Positions 1 through 13,289 of a stretch of 64,000 nt of DNA are shown here, piece by piece. Source of the stretch: Helicostylum pulchrum (taxonomy: Eukaryota; Mucoromycota; Mucoromycetes; Mucorales; Mucoraceae). The notes beneath the pieces are model-generated. The model saw only the letters and a list, made by a program, of their open reading frames with translations, was not told where the DNA came from and did no database searches. Made by a program: the position numbers and the translations under genes. The stretch is taken from the NCBI GenBank assembly GCA_025677825.1, contig JAIXMO010000041.1:1-64000 (forward strand), written 5' to 3'. How positions within the stretch are numbered: the stretch's first letter is position 1; each line of letters starts with the position of its first letter.

Positions 1-236
1 TCAGAGTTTGCAGTGAGTGTAGAGATCGTGGTCTGTCTCTGATGAAAGAACTGAAACGTTGCATCGTTACTGCTTTTAGTAGACAAACGTTCTTGACACC
101 ATTTAGATACTCGAGGTGATATAGTGTGTCGCGTTGATAATCGTTTCGTATGGCACGTCCATGTATTGGGTCTCTTCTTTTGTAATACTGTTTTTCGTTG
201 CGGTTTTAATGAACGGGAGCGACTTAAATTAGACAT
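1..236 (-). CDS. Hypothetical protein, N-terminal part (runs off left edge)
   Basis: An open frame starts at an ATG at 236-234 and stays open to base 1, about 78 codons, with no stop in the window. On the coding strand the ATG directly follows a CT-rich leader (the complement of the GA-rich tract at 245-275) and an AAAA context, the arrangement seen before many other genes here. The peptide is basic and Ser/Thr/Arg-rich (it begins MSNLSRSRSLKPQRK), which looks like a disordered N-terminus; I recognise no domain. It could be exon 1 of a longer gene, or a chance open frame. The 287 bases between it and the CDC37 stop hold only homopolymer tracts, including about 25 T at 401-425. Start placement and reality are inferred. 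Confidence 0.45.
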   Translation of the reverse strand, partial: MSNLSRSRSLKPQRKTVLQKKRPNTWTCHTKRLSTRHTISPRVSKWCQERLSTKSSNDATFQFFHQRQTTISTLTANS

Positions 237-523
237 TTTTAAAAAAAGAAAGAAAGAAAGAGAGAGAGAGAGAGGAATGTCATTTTTTACTAAAACAAGT
301 TTCATATATAAACAAAATTTTAATCTACAAAAACGAAATTGCCTCCTGTTAAGGAGCACCTTTTTTTTTTAATGTCAAGACTTTTTGTAAAAAGTATACT
401 TTTTTTTTTTTTTTTTTTTTTTACTGCTTGCTCCTAATAAAATAGTTTATATATTAAAAAGGATGAGAGGGGTTGGGGTTGGGGAAGGCCTTAAAGGTAT
501 ATCCACATAATTGCCACACAAAT

Positions 524-1974
524 TTATTGTTGAGTAGCATCAATCACTTCTCCTTCAACATCCAAAAACCCATAATCTGAACACTGTTTAACGAGTTCTT
601 CAGCTTGAGGAACACTTGTCCTTTCCAAAACCTTGTTCATTTCATCCAATTTACCCGTAGCCAAAGCTTCTTGGAAGCTAACCGGCATTGATTTATATAC
701 TTCATAAGCTTCCTTATCTTCGGGACCAGGTACACGGATAATTAATTGCGATCCATCCCCAACAGGTTGCAATTGAATCGTTTCAACTTGATTGCTTTCT
801 GGTGACTCCTCGGCCATAATTTCAACACATCGACTTTGAATACGTCCATATGTCTTTTCAACATCGTCAAAGAACATTTTACGACCTTGTGTATTAGGTG
901 CACTCATTCTATATGTATATATCCGTTAGTAATCCCCCCACCATTATATATGCACATAAATTACCTGGAGAAAAACACATTTAACCCGTCTTTACCCAAC
1001 TGTCCAGCATACTGAATCATCAATGACTGAATAACACAATTTTTGGCATACGCTTCCTCACCTTTCAACTGAGCCGTAAAAGCATTTCCCAAGATAGAAT
1101 CTGATGTCTTTTCGTTAATGATATCTAAATGTTTTTGCAAGTACTTGTAACTATCTTCAAACCCTCTAATTTTTGAAAACTCGGTAGCTTCTGAAGACAT
1201 TTCAATATCTTCTTCGTCCTCATCATCAGCATCATCACCACCACCACCATCTTGTAAACTCAAGTCTTTTAACGTGGTGTTAGGATTAAGTGTTTCCACA
1301 ACTTGTTTCTTTTCGGTTTTTTTAGGTAAAGGTTTAGGTTTGTTTAAAATCTATAAATGTATAAAGAATCTCATTACTACCCTTTCTCTTTACAAACACA
1401 TACACACATATATACTTACAGTCTTGTTGGCTGTTTCTTTAAACATATTTTCACTAGTCATCTTCTTGGCAGCTTCCTTGTTCAATTTTTCCAATTCTTG
1501 TTCAGCCTTGTCAATGGCATTTTGGACAGTACTTTCAGTTTGTTGAAATCTTTGCAAGAGAGTTTGTTTTACTTGTTGAGGAGAAGTCTGCTCTAAACCG
1601 GTAACAATCTGAGACTTTATAGTTTCAAACACTTGAATGACATCGATAGCTTCATTGTTCGACGTAGGAACTTTCATTGTGGGGTCAGCTTCCTTTAATT
1701 GCTGGTCAAGTACTTCAACTACTTTTCGAATGGCAACTTCATCAGGGTTATCGTTTAATAAACCAGTAAGTTGTTGTACTTTGGAAAGCACGTTACGTTG
1801 TTGAGGAATAAATTGATTAATATATTCAATCTTTGCTTTACGCTCGGCACGTTCACGATGAATAGCTTCCTGCTTCCATTTGATCATGGAACGTTTATCA
1901 ACGTTAGGATGCACTTCAATATCTGAGTCGTCTGATAACTCGAGGTTATCCCATTTACTATAATCCAAAGGCAT
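524..1974 (-). CDS. CDC37: Hsp90 co-chaperone Cdc37
   Basis: Three exons, complement(524..908, 965..1350, 1420..1974), give 441 aa with every junction in phase. Cdc37 delivers client protein kinases to Hsp90 in the cytosol. The N-terminus MPLDYSKWDNLELSDDSD is the family hallmark and holds the conserved Ser (in the SDDSD stretch) that is phosphorylated by casein kinase 2 in homologues. A charged coiled-coil region follows (about residues 35-180), then an acidic DDADDEDEED stretch and the Hsp90-binding middle domain (about 215-380). The C-terminal third begins at the exon 3 junction (RMSAPNTQGRKMFFDD). Length is within the usual fungal range of about 430-510 aa. A 69-nt intron carries a CA/TG-rich tract. 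The identification rests on strong similarity at both ends and I consider it secure. Confidence 0.95.
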
Positions 1975-2245
1975 GTTTTATTTTATTTATTTTTTTTTAA
2001 AAAAAAAGAAACAGGTGGGAAATTAATGTCAGAAAATAAAAAACACGCGTTTTTATAATATAAAAAAAAAGGCCTATTTTTTTTTTTCAAGCTTGTGAAA
2101 AAAGTTCTGTATTTCACTTTGTTGTCATTTTTATTATCAAGTAGAGCTTATTGAATGATTCTTTTTTTAAAGTAAGTATACCACAGTTTTTTTTTTATCA
2201 AAAAAAAAATGAACACCTAAATTATAAAGGGGAAAGTTACAATAT

Positions 2246-4278
<2,033 letters not shown>

Positions 4279-4330
4279 ATATATCTTTTTATTTTTTTAA
4301 AATAAAAATTTCATTCGCTCTCTATATTTT

Positions 4331-6029
4331 TTATTCGTTCATGTATTCTTGAATATCTTGTGGTACTTGTGGTTGAGCATGATCCATATGATCTTGTATA
4401 ACCTCATCGTCATATACTTCTGTATGCACTCTCACTTGAGATACAGGAGGGAACGCATTGACTTTACTTAGTACTACTCGCTGTCTTGTATGATGGACGT
4501 AACCCTTGATGTAATGCTAATATATAACATTCAATTACACACATACACACATGAAATATATTTTTATATATATTTACCTGACTAACAAGCGATACGAGGA
4601 TACATTCCATATCGTATATAGTATAAGGTTGATCCGTCGCAACCTGGAAAGCCTTTAAACAATCTCCAAACTCAAGCACCGGTATCTTTGCACCAAGCTT
4701 TAACTTTTGTGTATGCCTTTTTGTTTTTTAAAAAGTTAAAAAAAAAAAAATCTCCTTTTTTTTTAAACAAATTAACTTACATATTCTTGATTAAACAACG
4801 CCAAACAAGTACGATCCCCCTTTCTTTTAATAACAAGTATGTCAAGTGATGATAAAAGTACTCAAAATGAGTTTCCAAATGTTGCAAGTAACCACGCATA
4901 TTACCAGTCCGAATTGTTTGAATTAAGCCTAAATACTTTTCTGTCAAGTTGTATTTTTGCAATAACTCTATTGATGGAAAGTAGCCTAAAATAATACGCG
5001 TAGGAATTAAATGGTGTAAAATAACTCGTTTATTATGCCATTGGCTTGCTTGGCATCTCTCAAAAGCGAATAATAAATTTTCAGACGCCTACCTAATAAT
5101 CAGTTTCCTCTTCCTTTATAAATTTCGTTTTTTTTTTACCTTTTTCAATTGTCCGTGATAAAGTGAATACCTTCCAGTATAATACTTGAACGTCACTTGA
5201 TGCGCAATTGGGAATAAGGGTACTTTTACACCCCCAGTTCTTAAGTTTGACATGAGTGTTTTACACATACGCATATTGTTTAATTGAAAGTAAATCTTGA
5301 AGGATAAGTTGGTGACATGAATAATGCCTTGTCTTTTAGAAGTCTCCATGGGTGATCTATCGACCAACATAATATTAAAGACTTTAGAAAGTAAATGAAC
5401 TGCTGTATTTGCTTTACGATCTCTTCCCTTTAATCCAGTTTTATCTGCCTAACTTTGAAAAATTAACCTTCTCCTCCTCGTCCTGCAAAACCCGATATTT
5501 ACTTACACGTAAAGCTAAATCAACCAAGTCACTAGAAAATGAACAAATGACAGGTACCAAATAATAACTGTCTTGTTCTTTAAACACAAGCGTAAGTGAC
5601 CTAAATAATCCTATTAGTAAAAAAAAAAACCTTTTTCCCTCCCCCCTCCCTCTTTTTTTTAATATACTTACGTATAAAAAGTGGCAAACTTTTCAAATAC
5701 AAGTACAATAGATTCATTAGAATGTCTCAATACTCGCAAGTAATTAGCAATACATTTCGATAAAGGGACTGATGTATCTTCCAGTACAGCATCAACAATT
5801 TGTCGAGCTTGGTCTTCATTTGTCTAATACATGTACAATTTAGTTTTTATATATATATCACTACATGACAAAAAAAAAAAAAAAGACAATTTACATAAAC
5901 GAGTTCTTCTAAAAGTTGAATTACAGTCGGGTTATTGACATCGATAGTTAACAATTGACTAAACGTAATTTGGTTTTGATTAACGTAAGCTCCTCTAACT
6001 CGAGTTGCAAAGTTTTCTATAAATGACAT
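4331..6029 (-). CDS. PCID2: PCI-domain protein, PCID2/Thp1/CSN12-like
   Basis: Seven exons, complement(4331..4516, 4578..4716, 4781..5088, 5140..5448, 5507..5600, 5672..5823, 5895..6029), give 440 aa with all phases consistent. The family (human PCID2, yeast Thp1, CSN12) binds Sac3-type scaffolds in TREX-2 and supports mRNA export at the nuclear pore. Typical signatures are GRYSLYHGQLKKASENLLF, then FERCQASQWHNKRVILHHL and a C-terminal winged-helix end (HYIKGYVHHTRQRVVLSK). The N-terminal helical repeats are less conserved. One exon boundary, before MHTQKLKLGAKIPVLEF, was chosen because only that acceptor keeps the frame open. Introns are 51-71 nt. Convergent with H4. Confidence 0.92.
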
Positions 6030-6174
6030 TATTAAAAAAAAAAGAGTATATAAAAAAAAACAAATACATTTTGAAAAATAAATAAATACGTGAAAAGAAA
6101 AACGTCACAAACAGCACTTTTTTTTGTTGTTGTTTGGAAACTGCATAAAAAAAAGGAATCACTATTTTATTTTA

Positions 6175-7277
6175 TTATTGACGTCTGATATCGTATCTTG
6201 GTGCTATTTGATCCGCATACATCTTTCCCGACGCACTAAAATAAAAAGAAAACAATTAGTATTTTCAAATTATAGACACACACAAAAAAAATTAAAATTA
6301 CTTGTAAGATGGTGTAGAGATAACGGATTGAATAGGTTTGGGTGTAAAGACTGCAGGTTTAGGCTTATTCTCTCTTAAAATAACACGTAAATAATGTCCA
6401 TCTGCCATCTGATTATCTAACTTCGCAATACAATCCAAAGCAGCAGTCTTTGAACTAAATTCAATCTCTGCCTCTCCAAACGAACGACCTTGACGATCTC
6501 TCAAAACTTCACAACTTAAAATACTACCAAATTGTTCAAAAGCACACTACACAGTAAATCAATAAATAATCCTCTCTCTCTTTCCCTCTCTCTTTTTTTT
6601 TTTTACCTTCACATCGTCATCATTAGTTCCGGGATCTAATCCAGTCACCAAAATAAGTGTTGGACCAGACTCACCTCTAATGCTTAACCCACTTGTATTT
6701 GCTGCCGTACTTGATCTGCCACGAATAGAAAAGTTACTGACTACGTTGGTAGCGGGAGTAGTAGGAGTAGGAGTAATAGCAGGTACAATACTAGCAGGTC
6801 TTTGATATATTTTAGTTTCTACGCGCTCAGGTTGTTTACCTAAACGACCAGCAAGCACGCTAGGTTGATCTATATGCGTCTTTTTGTTTCGTTGAGAAGG
6901 TGGAATAGCCTTTGTGATGATGATTTGAGAAGGATCAGCTATACGTTTTGGTTGGTTTTTAGATGTGAACAATGGCCCAGATACAGTGGGTGTTGGCGCA
7001 GACTAATAAAATAAGTAATTAAGACGCGATTTCTTTTTTTTTTACATTAGAAAAATATATATTATATATTTACCAAGCGTGAGTTAATACCACCACCAGT
7101 ACGTTGTGGTTTTGTCACTTTGGCTCTTGACTTCACATTGAGAGCAGGTCGAGATTTCGTTTGTTGTTGAGCTTTGCTTTTACCTTGTTGTTTTCTAGGT
7201 TGGTTATGGTTATTACCCTTTCTCTTCTTTATAAGATCATCAAGAGAAGAATCAAGGTCCATTGGAGAAATACTCAT
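6175..7277 (-). CDS. YRA1: mRNA export adaptor, ALY/REF (Yra1)-like, one RRM
   Basis: Four exons, complement(6175..6235, 6302..6546, 6607..7002, 7074..7277), encode 301 aa. The N-terminus SPMDLDSSLDDLIKKRKG matches the UAP56/Sub2-binding motif of ALY/Yra1 proteins. A basic Gln/Lys/Arg/Pro-rich region follows. A single RRM spans about residues 174-255, with RNP2-like LILVTGL and the family-typical RDRQGRSFGEAEIEF in place of a strict RNP1. The basic tail ends KMYADQIAPRYDIRRQ, like the C-terminal second binding motif of the family. The protein would couple splicing and the TREX complex to nuclear export of mRNA. The loop before the RRM is longer than in yeast Yra1. Neighbouring PCID2-like protein acts in the same pathway, but adjacency may be chance. 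Confidence 0.82.
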
Positions 7278-7417
7278 TTTTTTAATATATGTGTATAAAA
7301 GAAAAAAGAAAAAAATAATAAAAAAAGGGGAGGAGGGGGGTCGTTTATGTATAAAATTTATTTTACTACATACACCTCTTAAAAAAACTAAAAAAAAAAA
7401 AAAAAAAAAAGAGCCAA

Positions 7418-8610
7418 TCATGGTGCAATCCAATGTCTAACAATAGGACTTGCACCTACAACTGGATGTAATACTACAAACTTGAAAAAGTATTCTAATT
7501 CTCTTCTTCTTTGTTCAACAAAAGTAGGTGTAAATTTACCAACAACCTTTTTAGGCGGTAACTTTGGTATACTTCTTTTTAGTGTAGGATATTGCTTTAC
7601 AAGTTCTTCTCTTAATTCAACAAAATCACTGTATCTCTTTCTTACTGTAATAGGTGCTCCCTGATTTAATTTTTGCAAAAGAGTTAGTATCCCTTTCTTT
7701 CTTTTTTTTGGCAAGTAAATCTCCCCTAACCTTATCACTGAGAATAGTGCAGCTATAACATATATAACTACCATATCCAACGCCAATTCGTAAAGGATGA
7801 TCTACTATAGCATCAGTGGCAAATATAAAATGCTTCGCGTCTGTACTTTTATCATCGTCCTTATAAAAATTAATTTGAGCCGGTGCACTATTGTTTCGTT
7901 TCACAGGCGTCGATTGTGATGATCGAAGTCCTTTTAACAATGGAAATAATCCTTTACTTTTTTTTTCCGGATTTAATACTGCATCTTCCACCTGCACATA
8001 TATACATATATATAAATCAGTACAATATCAATAACAGAAAAAAAAAAGATTACTCACAATAAAAGAACGTCTACCAAATCCTTTAGCACTTTCAAAACTG
8101 TTGTTAGAATCAGTCGGCGATAAAGGTTTTGGCAATTCCTCCGAAGCATCAATAAACGCTTCATCTTCATCTTCATCTTCTTCTTGTATATCAATTGAAT
8201 CTGCGCTAGGTCGAAAATTAGGTTTTGACAAACAAACAGGTGAAGACTGACTTGACATTGGATTTATTGTAGTTACTACATAACAATACTATAAGTAAAA
8301 CAATAACCATATACTACATGTATATATGTATATATATTTTACCTGTGGAAGCAAATTGTAATCTATTTCTTACATCTTGCATTAACCCATCTGCCTTTTT
8401 ATTCCATTCCGTATTATCTTTAACGATACTTCCAATTTCGTCTAGACTATCTTGTAAGTGAACCAGCTTTTTTATGCCTTCTCGTAACTCCTTCGTAGCT
8501 TGTAACACCGTACTGGATGCTTTGTTCTCTTTTATTATCGATTCTAAAACGACATATTCATTTTGACAACATGATAATAACTCGCTTATCCGCTGTTGAT
8601 AGTCTGTCAT
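7418..8610 (-). CDS. PX-domain (sorting-nexin-like) protein
   Basis: Four exons, complement(7418..7660, 7731..7991, 8058..8275, 8343..8610), encode 329 aa. Residues 1-90 are predicted mostly helical (it begins MTDYQQRISELLSCC). A Ser-rich and acidic linker follows (EEDEDEDEAFIDASEE). A PX domain fills the C-terminal third. It shows the Arg-Tyr of the PI3P pocket in RKRYSDFVELREELV, the PPKK loop (KLPPKKVVGKF) and the RRRELEYFFKFVVLHP helix ending just before the stop. PX domains bind PI3P on endosomes or vacuoles. Architecture, with PX at the extreme C-terminus and no BAR domain, recalls the Ypt35-type adaptors, but I cannot tell it apart from other short sorting nexins. The intron within the PX domain has a weak GTTAGG donor but is required by conservation. 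Confidence 0.82.
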
Positions 8611-9783
8611 TTATATATATATAAAAAAATGTTTGTTTTTTTAGAGAGAAGAAGAGAAAAAAACCCTTTTTGGTAAAAAAACGAGAAAACGTTAAATACA
8701 CATTTAAAATATTGATTCTCCGGTCGTATGAGGTGAAACTTGCACCAGTAGACTTTGTCGTTTACTCTCCCCCAATTACATCAGAAACTATGAGAATCAT
8801 AAAAAAGGTGCGTAGGTTCGATTGTTTTTTTTATTGTTGTCACAACAAATTTTTTCTTTTATAAAAGAAACGTTTCTCTACAAATATGGCTTCTCGGAAA
8901 TAAACTGGCGCATTAATTGGATTGGCTTGTAACTTTGACGCCACGTGGAAAAATAAACACGCGAAAGTTTACAACCCATTCAACTTGGTTCTTTTTTACG
9001 AATCAGTGTACAGTGGTAAACAAAAAACTATACAATTCATCCTAGATATCTGAAGATAGATACACTGTATATTTATCGCGTAACAAGTTTATCTAAAGAC
9101 CATTTTCGAGAGCATCAGACAAAAAAAAAAAAAAAACGATGTTTCGGTTTTAACTTAGACGAACACATGATGTATAGTGGTTTTTCACCAAACGTAGACA
9201 TCTGTGTACTTCGTTGAAGCAGTTAGAAGAGGTGATCAAGGAAGAATAGCTAAACATCGACAGGGAAACACTTAACAAGCTTGTTAAAAGCATGTCCGAA
9301 AGATGCTTCGCCGTTAAAAAATCTCATGGTGGCTGACAGATCGTTTGGTCTCCAGTATGCCTGATTAATACCCAACCGTAATCTATGCGTGTGGTGGTCC
9401 CACAAAGTATTAGTTTTTTTTTCAATTGTTTTTATTAATTTAGACATATATATCTTATCGACTAAATCACTACTCAATTATTCATATTACACGGACGTAG
9501 TCATAATAGTAGACATTCCCGTGAATAATAAAAGGTACCGTATAGCAGTAGTGTAAGTTATATGCTATGCTTCACTCAACAAGTTATTTTGACAGTTAAG
9601 TTCAGTCCCCACCTAAAGTGGTGTTGTGTATTAAAACGACAATTTACAATTATTAGAGTAATAATTTGCTATAAAAGGAACCCTAATTTTTACCACGAAC
9701 AACTCTCCATCTAATAATAAAGGAACTATGGGTCTCATTCCATTTTTATTTTTTCTTTGTTTTTATTTGTATCTCTAACTACC
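8611..9783. other. Gene-free stretch with an unexplained short frame
   Basis: No convincing gene is visible. A 75-codon frame on the minus strand (9250-9477) holds a non-repetitive, compositionally normal peptide (for example LRLGINQAYWRPNDLS), which looks like a remnant of a real protein, but I do not recognise it and it has no splice-supported extension. The rest is AT-rich with homopolymers. It leads into the decayed block that continues to 13.3 kb. Confidence 0.4.
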
Positions 9784-10429
9784 TTAGTCATGTGCGTATA
9801 CGGGTGACAGAGGGTTCAGTATATAACGTAATTCGCCTTCCGTATCTTGAGAAATCAATGACTTAAATAGATCTCGTATATCTTGATCCGTAACATAATA
9901 GAATATGACTTGCGTATCTTGAACAAAAGGTGAATTATATACTTCTTCGGTGTTTTGAGTACTATTAAGGTCGGCGTATCTACGTATTATATTTCAGAAA
10001 TACTAATTTATACATACTTACACAAGTGACATATTCTCAAATGAACTCACGTAAGCTATATAATAATATAGTATCTTTGACATATAATCTTAGATACGTT
10101 CTATTACTCTATCGATTTGATAATAGAATTATAAGGACTGTTTAAGCTCACTACAAGATCCTATAACTGGTTTACATAGATCGATGTCACATTATTTATA
10201 AGCTTCAAGCTTCTATCTTGCGTCTTTTATCCAAGAAACCAATTAGAAATACAATATATATCGCGGTCTTGTAATTGTCCTTCTACAGAATTCTATCTAT
10301 CTTTTCCAATTGCTCATTCATTAATGTCTTGCTAGAACTGTCTAAGTTTCACATTAATGATAAGCGCGTATTTAACCTCTACATACTGCAATCGTGTTTT
10401 TTTAACGCACTGGAATTTAAACCCGTCAT
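9784..10429 (-). pseudogene. Degenerate copy of an unknown gene (family P1, copy 1)
   Basis: Read on the minus strand, coding-like segments follow each other in order but are broken by stops and frame changes. An ATG at 10429-10427 starts MTGLNSSALKKHD. Next come MNEQLEKIDRIL, DNYKTAIYIVFLIGF, and LCKPVIGSCSELKQSL followed by a stop. The last is a clean 65-codon stretch, YADLNSTQNTEEVY to LNPLSPVYAHD, ending in TAA at 9784-9786. A GTAAGT...TAG intron about 42 nt long fits before YADLN. Nucleotides about 10000-10380 align with 41385-41745 on the other strand, so this is one member of a dispersed family. Length would be near 200 aa if intact. I do not recognise the family; a transposon-borne gene is possible. 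Confidence 0.6.
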
Positions 10430-10730
10430 TTTTTTTTCTACGCCTTTAACAGTCAATCGAGGACCGAAGTTGACTGTTCTATCCTCTCAAAGAGGGGATC
10501 TTATAAGAAATACAGAGATTCCGTAAAATATCGTAAGTCTGTAAACCCACAGGGCGACGGAGAGAAGGCCTGGCGAAGCCTGTCCGGGTCTGCTAGTGTG
10601 TATATAAGGCACATACTTTTTCATAATAAAAACGACATAACCTTTTTAAGTCAGATAATTTCTTGTTATTTTTCTTATTTTTATCTTTTGGTATTTACTT
10701 TTATATTCTATATCACAAAGGTGATACATT
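10430..10730. other. Short intergenic stretch with a GC-richer patch
   Basis: No gene is seen. Bases about 10540-10605 are clearly more GC-rich than the surroundings and contain small inverted repeats (AGGC...GCCT around 10565-10580; CCTCTCAAAGAGG near 10482-10494). They may be part of an old mobile element edge. No tRNA cloverleaf could be drawn. Confidence 0.35.
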
Positions 10731-12525
10731 TCAGATAGCTTGGGAAGGTTCAGTACGAACGGGTGGTTGGCGAGAGCTTTCAGACCCTTCAGCGGTTGGT
10801 ACATAATCACGCTCTTTTGAAATAGGGGTAAATGGTTCAGGTAACTTATTACCAGACTGTGATAAAGAGATTGTCTCTATTGTAGGAAGGCTTGATGGCA
10901 GATTATACTCTACCTCACGACCTTTACCTTTGTCTCTGAATACTTTTTTCTATAAATTAAAACAGGTTAAAGTTATTTATATATATACATATATAAAAGA
11001 TATATTTTATACTTACAGGAATGGAAGTAATATCAGTACTTGTATCGATTGGCTCTTTTAAGATGGGTTTTTTGGAAGGAGGAGTAGCATTATCAAATAC
11101 AGTTGACCTGGAGTGACTTCTTTTCTTGGAAGAGTTGGCGGCAGATACAGAAGCACCAGAACCGGAAGCTTCAGGTTTTTGAAGACGTCTTGTTTGGATT
11201 GTTTTTGGTTTTGTAGATGCTTGAGGAGCCTTTTTGGGGTTATCAATTGGTTTAGTAGCCGGTGATGCAATATACGGACCATCGGGCTTGATGATAAGAG
11301 CGGACTTGAAGTCAGGTAAAATATTAACACCACTAGGGTTATTTCTGGCGCTGAAAGGAAGACGATGAACAGGTCGTGAAGAACCATAGGTAATAATAGT
11401 ACGCCGTGTTGGCTTTGGTGGAGTAAATATTTGGTCGAAGTCCTAGAAAGAATCGTCTGTTATGGAAGCAGCCTTTTGAGCGCCTTCGATCTTATTTGAT
11501 ACTGCAGGTTCCTTACCAGAAGTACACTTTTTACTAGCTACGAGCTCTGAAGCCTTGTCTTGCCCTTTTTGTCTCTTGGAGATAGGTATACTTGTCTCAG
11601 AACTAGTAAAGACTGTATCGATAGTACGCTTACTGGCAGAACTATCAGTATCTGATTCATCGCCCTTTTTTTAAAAAAGAAAGGAAGAAATAATTAGCAT
11701 TTTTTTAATAAAAAATATTGCTAGTAAAAAATGTTTACCTTTATACTGCTTGATCTGGTACTTCTACTATTACGAATTCTACGAGTCTCTTCAAAGAAGG
11801 CACAATCAGTACTTAATTGTCGATGCTTATTTCTATGCACATACATTTAGTAAATAAAAAAGAGTCTTTTTTTATGTGTTTTTTTTGCTTACAGTAAATC
11901 TGTGTCATTAGGATTAACAGTAATTGATTCTCCACAATATGCACATTTAACTCGAGAAGGTAAAGTAGTAGGAGTAAAGTAAAACCCCGCACCTGCAAGC
12001 TACATAAAAAAAAAGAAAGTCAGAAAACCGTTGAGTTTTTTTTAAAAGCTTATTACCTTTGCCGCAATAGGATACCTGGTTGTGCCCTTCTTTGGAGGCC
12101 AATATTTATGAGAATTAAACGTAGCTAATCTTGCACAATGCATACCAATACTTCTGGGACGGTCAAATGCTTTGATAGGGTCAGATAAAGGTCTCTCGTG
12201 AGCGTCAGGGAAATTCAACTGTTTCCAAGCACAATGAGGAGACTCGTTACTGTGACAAACGATGGAGATTGGTTTGGCTTCCAATCACTTAATTAAATGT
12301 CGCATATAAAACAACAGACACTGTCAGGAGCGTTTGGTCTACCGATAAAGTAGAACCCAGCTTTGGCAAACTAAGTGACACAGTATAAGTTTTTTTTTTT
12401 TTTTTCTGTGTACACTTTTTTTATATAGTCACACTTTCAGTTTTGTCATATTTTGAATTATTTACGTAAGGCCATTTGACCAAATTGTTTTGAAAATACT
12501 CTATTCTGTTCTGAAGAGTGTTCAT
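10731..12525 (-). pseudogene. BIR1: BIR1 / survivin-type two-BIR protein with disabling lesions
   Basis: Exons, complement(10731..10949, 11017..11442, 11503..11664, 11739..11832, 11893..11999, 12057..12370, 12433..12525), spell a Bir1-like protein of about 470 aa with two N-terminal BIR repeats and a Ser/Lys-rich tail. Bir1/survivin belongs to the chromosomal passenger complex with Aurora B and INCENP. BIR1 shows AKAGFYFIGRPNAPDSVCCF, BIR2 shows ARLATFNSHKYWPPKK and LAGAGFYF with CAYCG and a downstream His/Cys. The first BIR is broken: an in-frame TAA at 12293-12295 interrupts CDI-LSDW, and one base is missing near 12255-12265 before HSNESPHCAW, so exon 2 is 314 instead of 315 nt. A third TAG at 11443-11445 can be explained by a 60-nt intron (11443..11502). 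Splice sites are otherwise good. It is either a young pseudogene or carries assembly errors. Confidence 0.72.
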
Positions 12526-12609
12526 TTTTTTTAGAAGGAGAGGTATAAAGAAAGAAATAGAAAAACAAAGAAAAAAAATATGTATGCAAAAATAAAATGG
12601 CGTTGCAAG

Positions 12610-12816
12610 TCACGAAGCTTTCTTTTGATGGTTGTATATTTTATGAATTCTCACAGCAGAAGTCATTAGAACAATGATAGAAGCACCATATATACTGTAG
12701 ATATCTGGGTACTCGTGTAAAATAAAAACACCAAAAAAGAATGCAAATACAACATCGTTCGTACGCTTCAAAGTACTTGGACCAGCAGGAGCCATTCGAC
12801 ATATATTCTTAGACAT
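12610..12816 (-). pseudogene. 5'-truncated EamA/DMT transporter fragment
   Basis: A 68-codon frame matches only the C-terminal end of EamA/SLC35G-type drug-metabolite transporters: MAPAGPSTLKRTNDVVFAFF, then a hydrophobic segment and VLMTSAVRIHKIYNHQKK before the stop. Two membrane helices can be seen, against ten in a whole protein. An in-frame TAA lies directly upstream of the first ATG, and the next 460 bases upstream contain no transporter-like exon or suitable splice chain. I therefore read it as a relic, not a short gene. Same strand as the BIR1 copy and 84 bases from its start codon. Confidence 0.7.
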
Positions 12817-13289
12817 AATTACGCATACTTGATTATCTCAGACGTCTTTAACCATTTATTTTAACTAAGCCTTATCGACATCTTCCAGTAATAAATGATG
12901 TCTGAGTACAGGATTAGAGGGCTGATCATGATTATATATCTTATCCGAAGACTGGATTATACAATCACAGCTGGAGGCAATATATATAGAAAGTGTAGCA
13001 CTTTAGAGTGGCACAAATGTAGACCTTGACTGTATAAACTCAGATATTAAAAACTATAACTTTTTTATCACGGTCATTAATGCCAGAGTATTTAAAATAT
13101 CAAATATAATAAGTTCTACAATTTTTTTAAAAGCACACTAAATCCTTAAATCGGTAGTGGGAACGATAGTTTATTATGAATATTTTTTTTAAAAAAAATA
13201 GAATGAGAGGGAAGGGGAAGGGAACACAAAAAAAAAGGGGGATTTTTTTATATTATATACAACTTTTTTTTTCTTTATAGATTATTTTT
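12817..13289. other. Gene-free stretch between relics and RRP5
   Basis: I see no coding frame, RNA gene or clear repeat here. It should contain the 3' UTR and polyadenylation region of RRP5 (A/T-rich, about 13190-13289) and whatever boundary separates the decayed block from the normal gene order. Confidence 0.4.

Noticed and set aside
8805..8830. GGTTCGATT word resembling a tRNA B box
   Set aside because: No matching A box, acceptor stem or cloverleaf can be drawn around it.
11058..11387. Minus-strand frame of 109 codons within the BIR1 locus
   Set aside because: It is the wrong frame of the Ser/Lys-rich BIR1 exon 11017..11442; the correct frame gives the conserved-looking tail and joins in phase.
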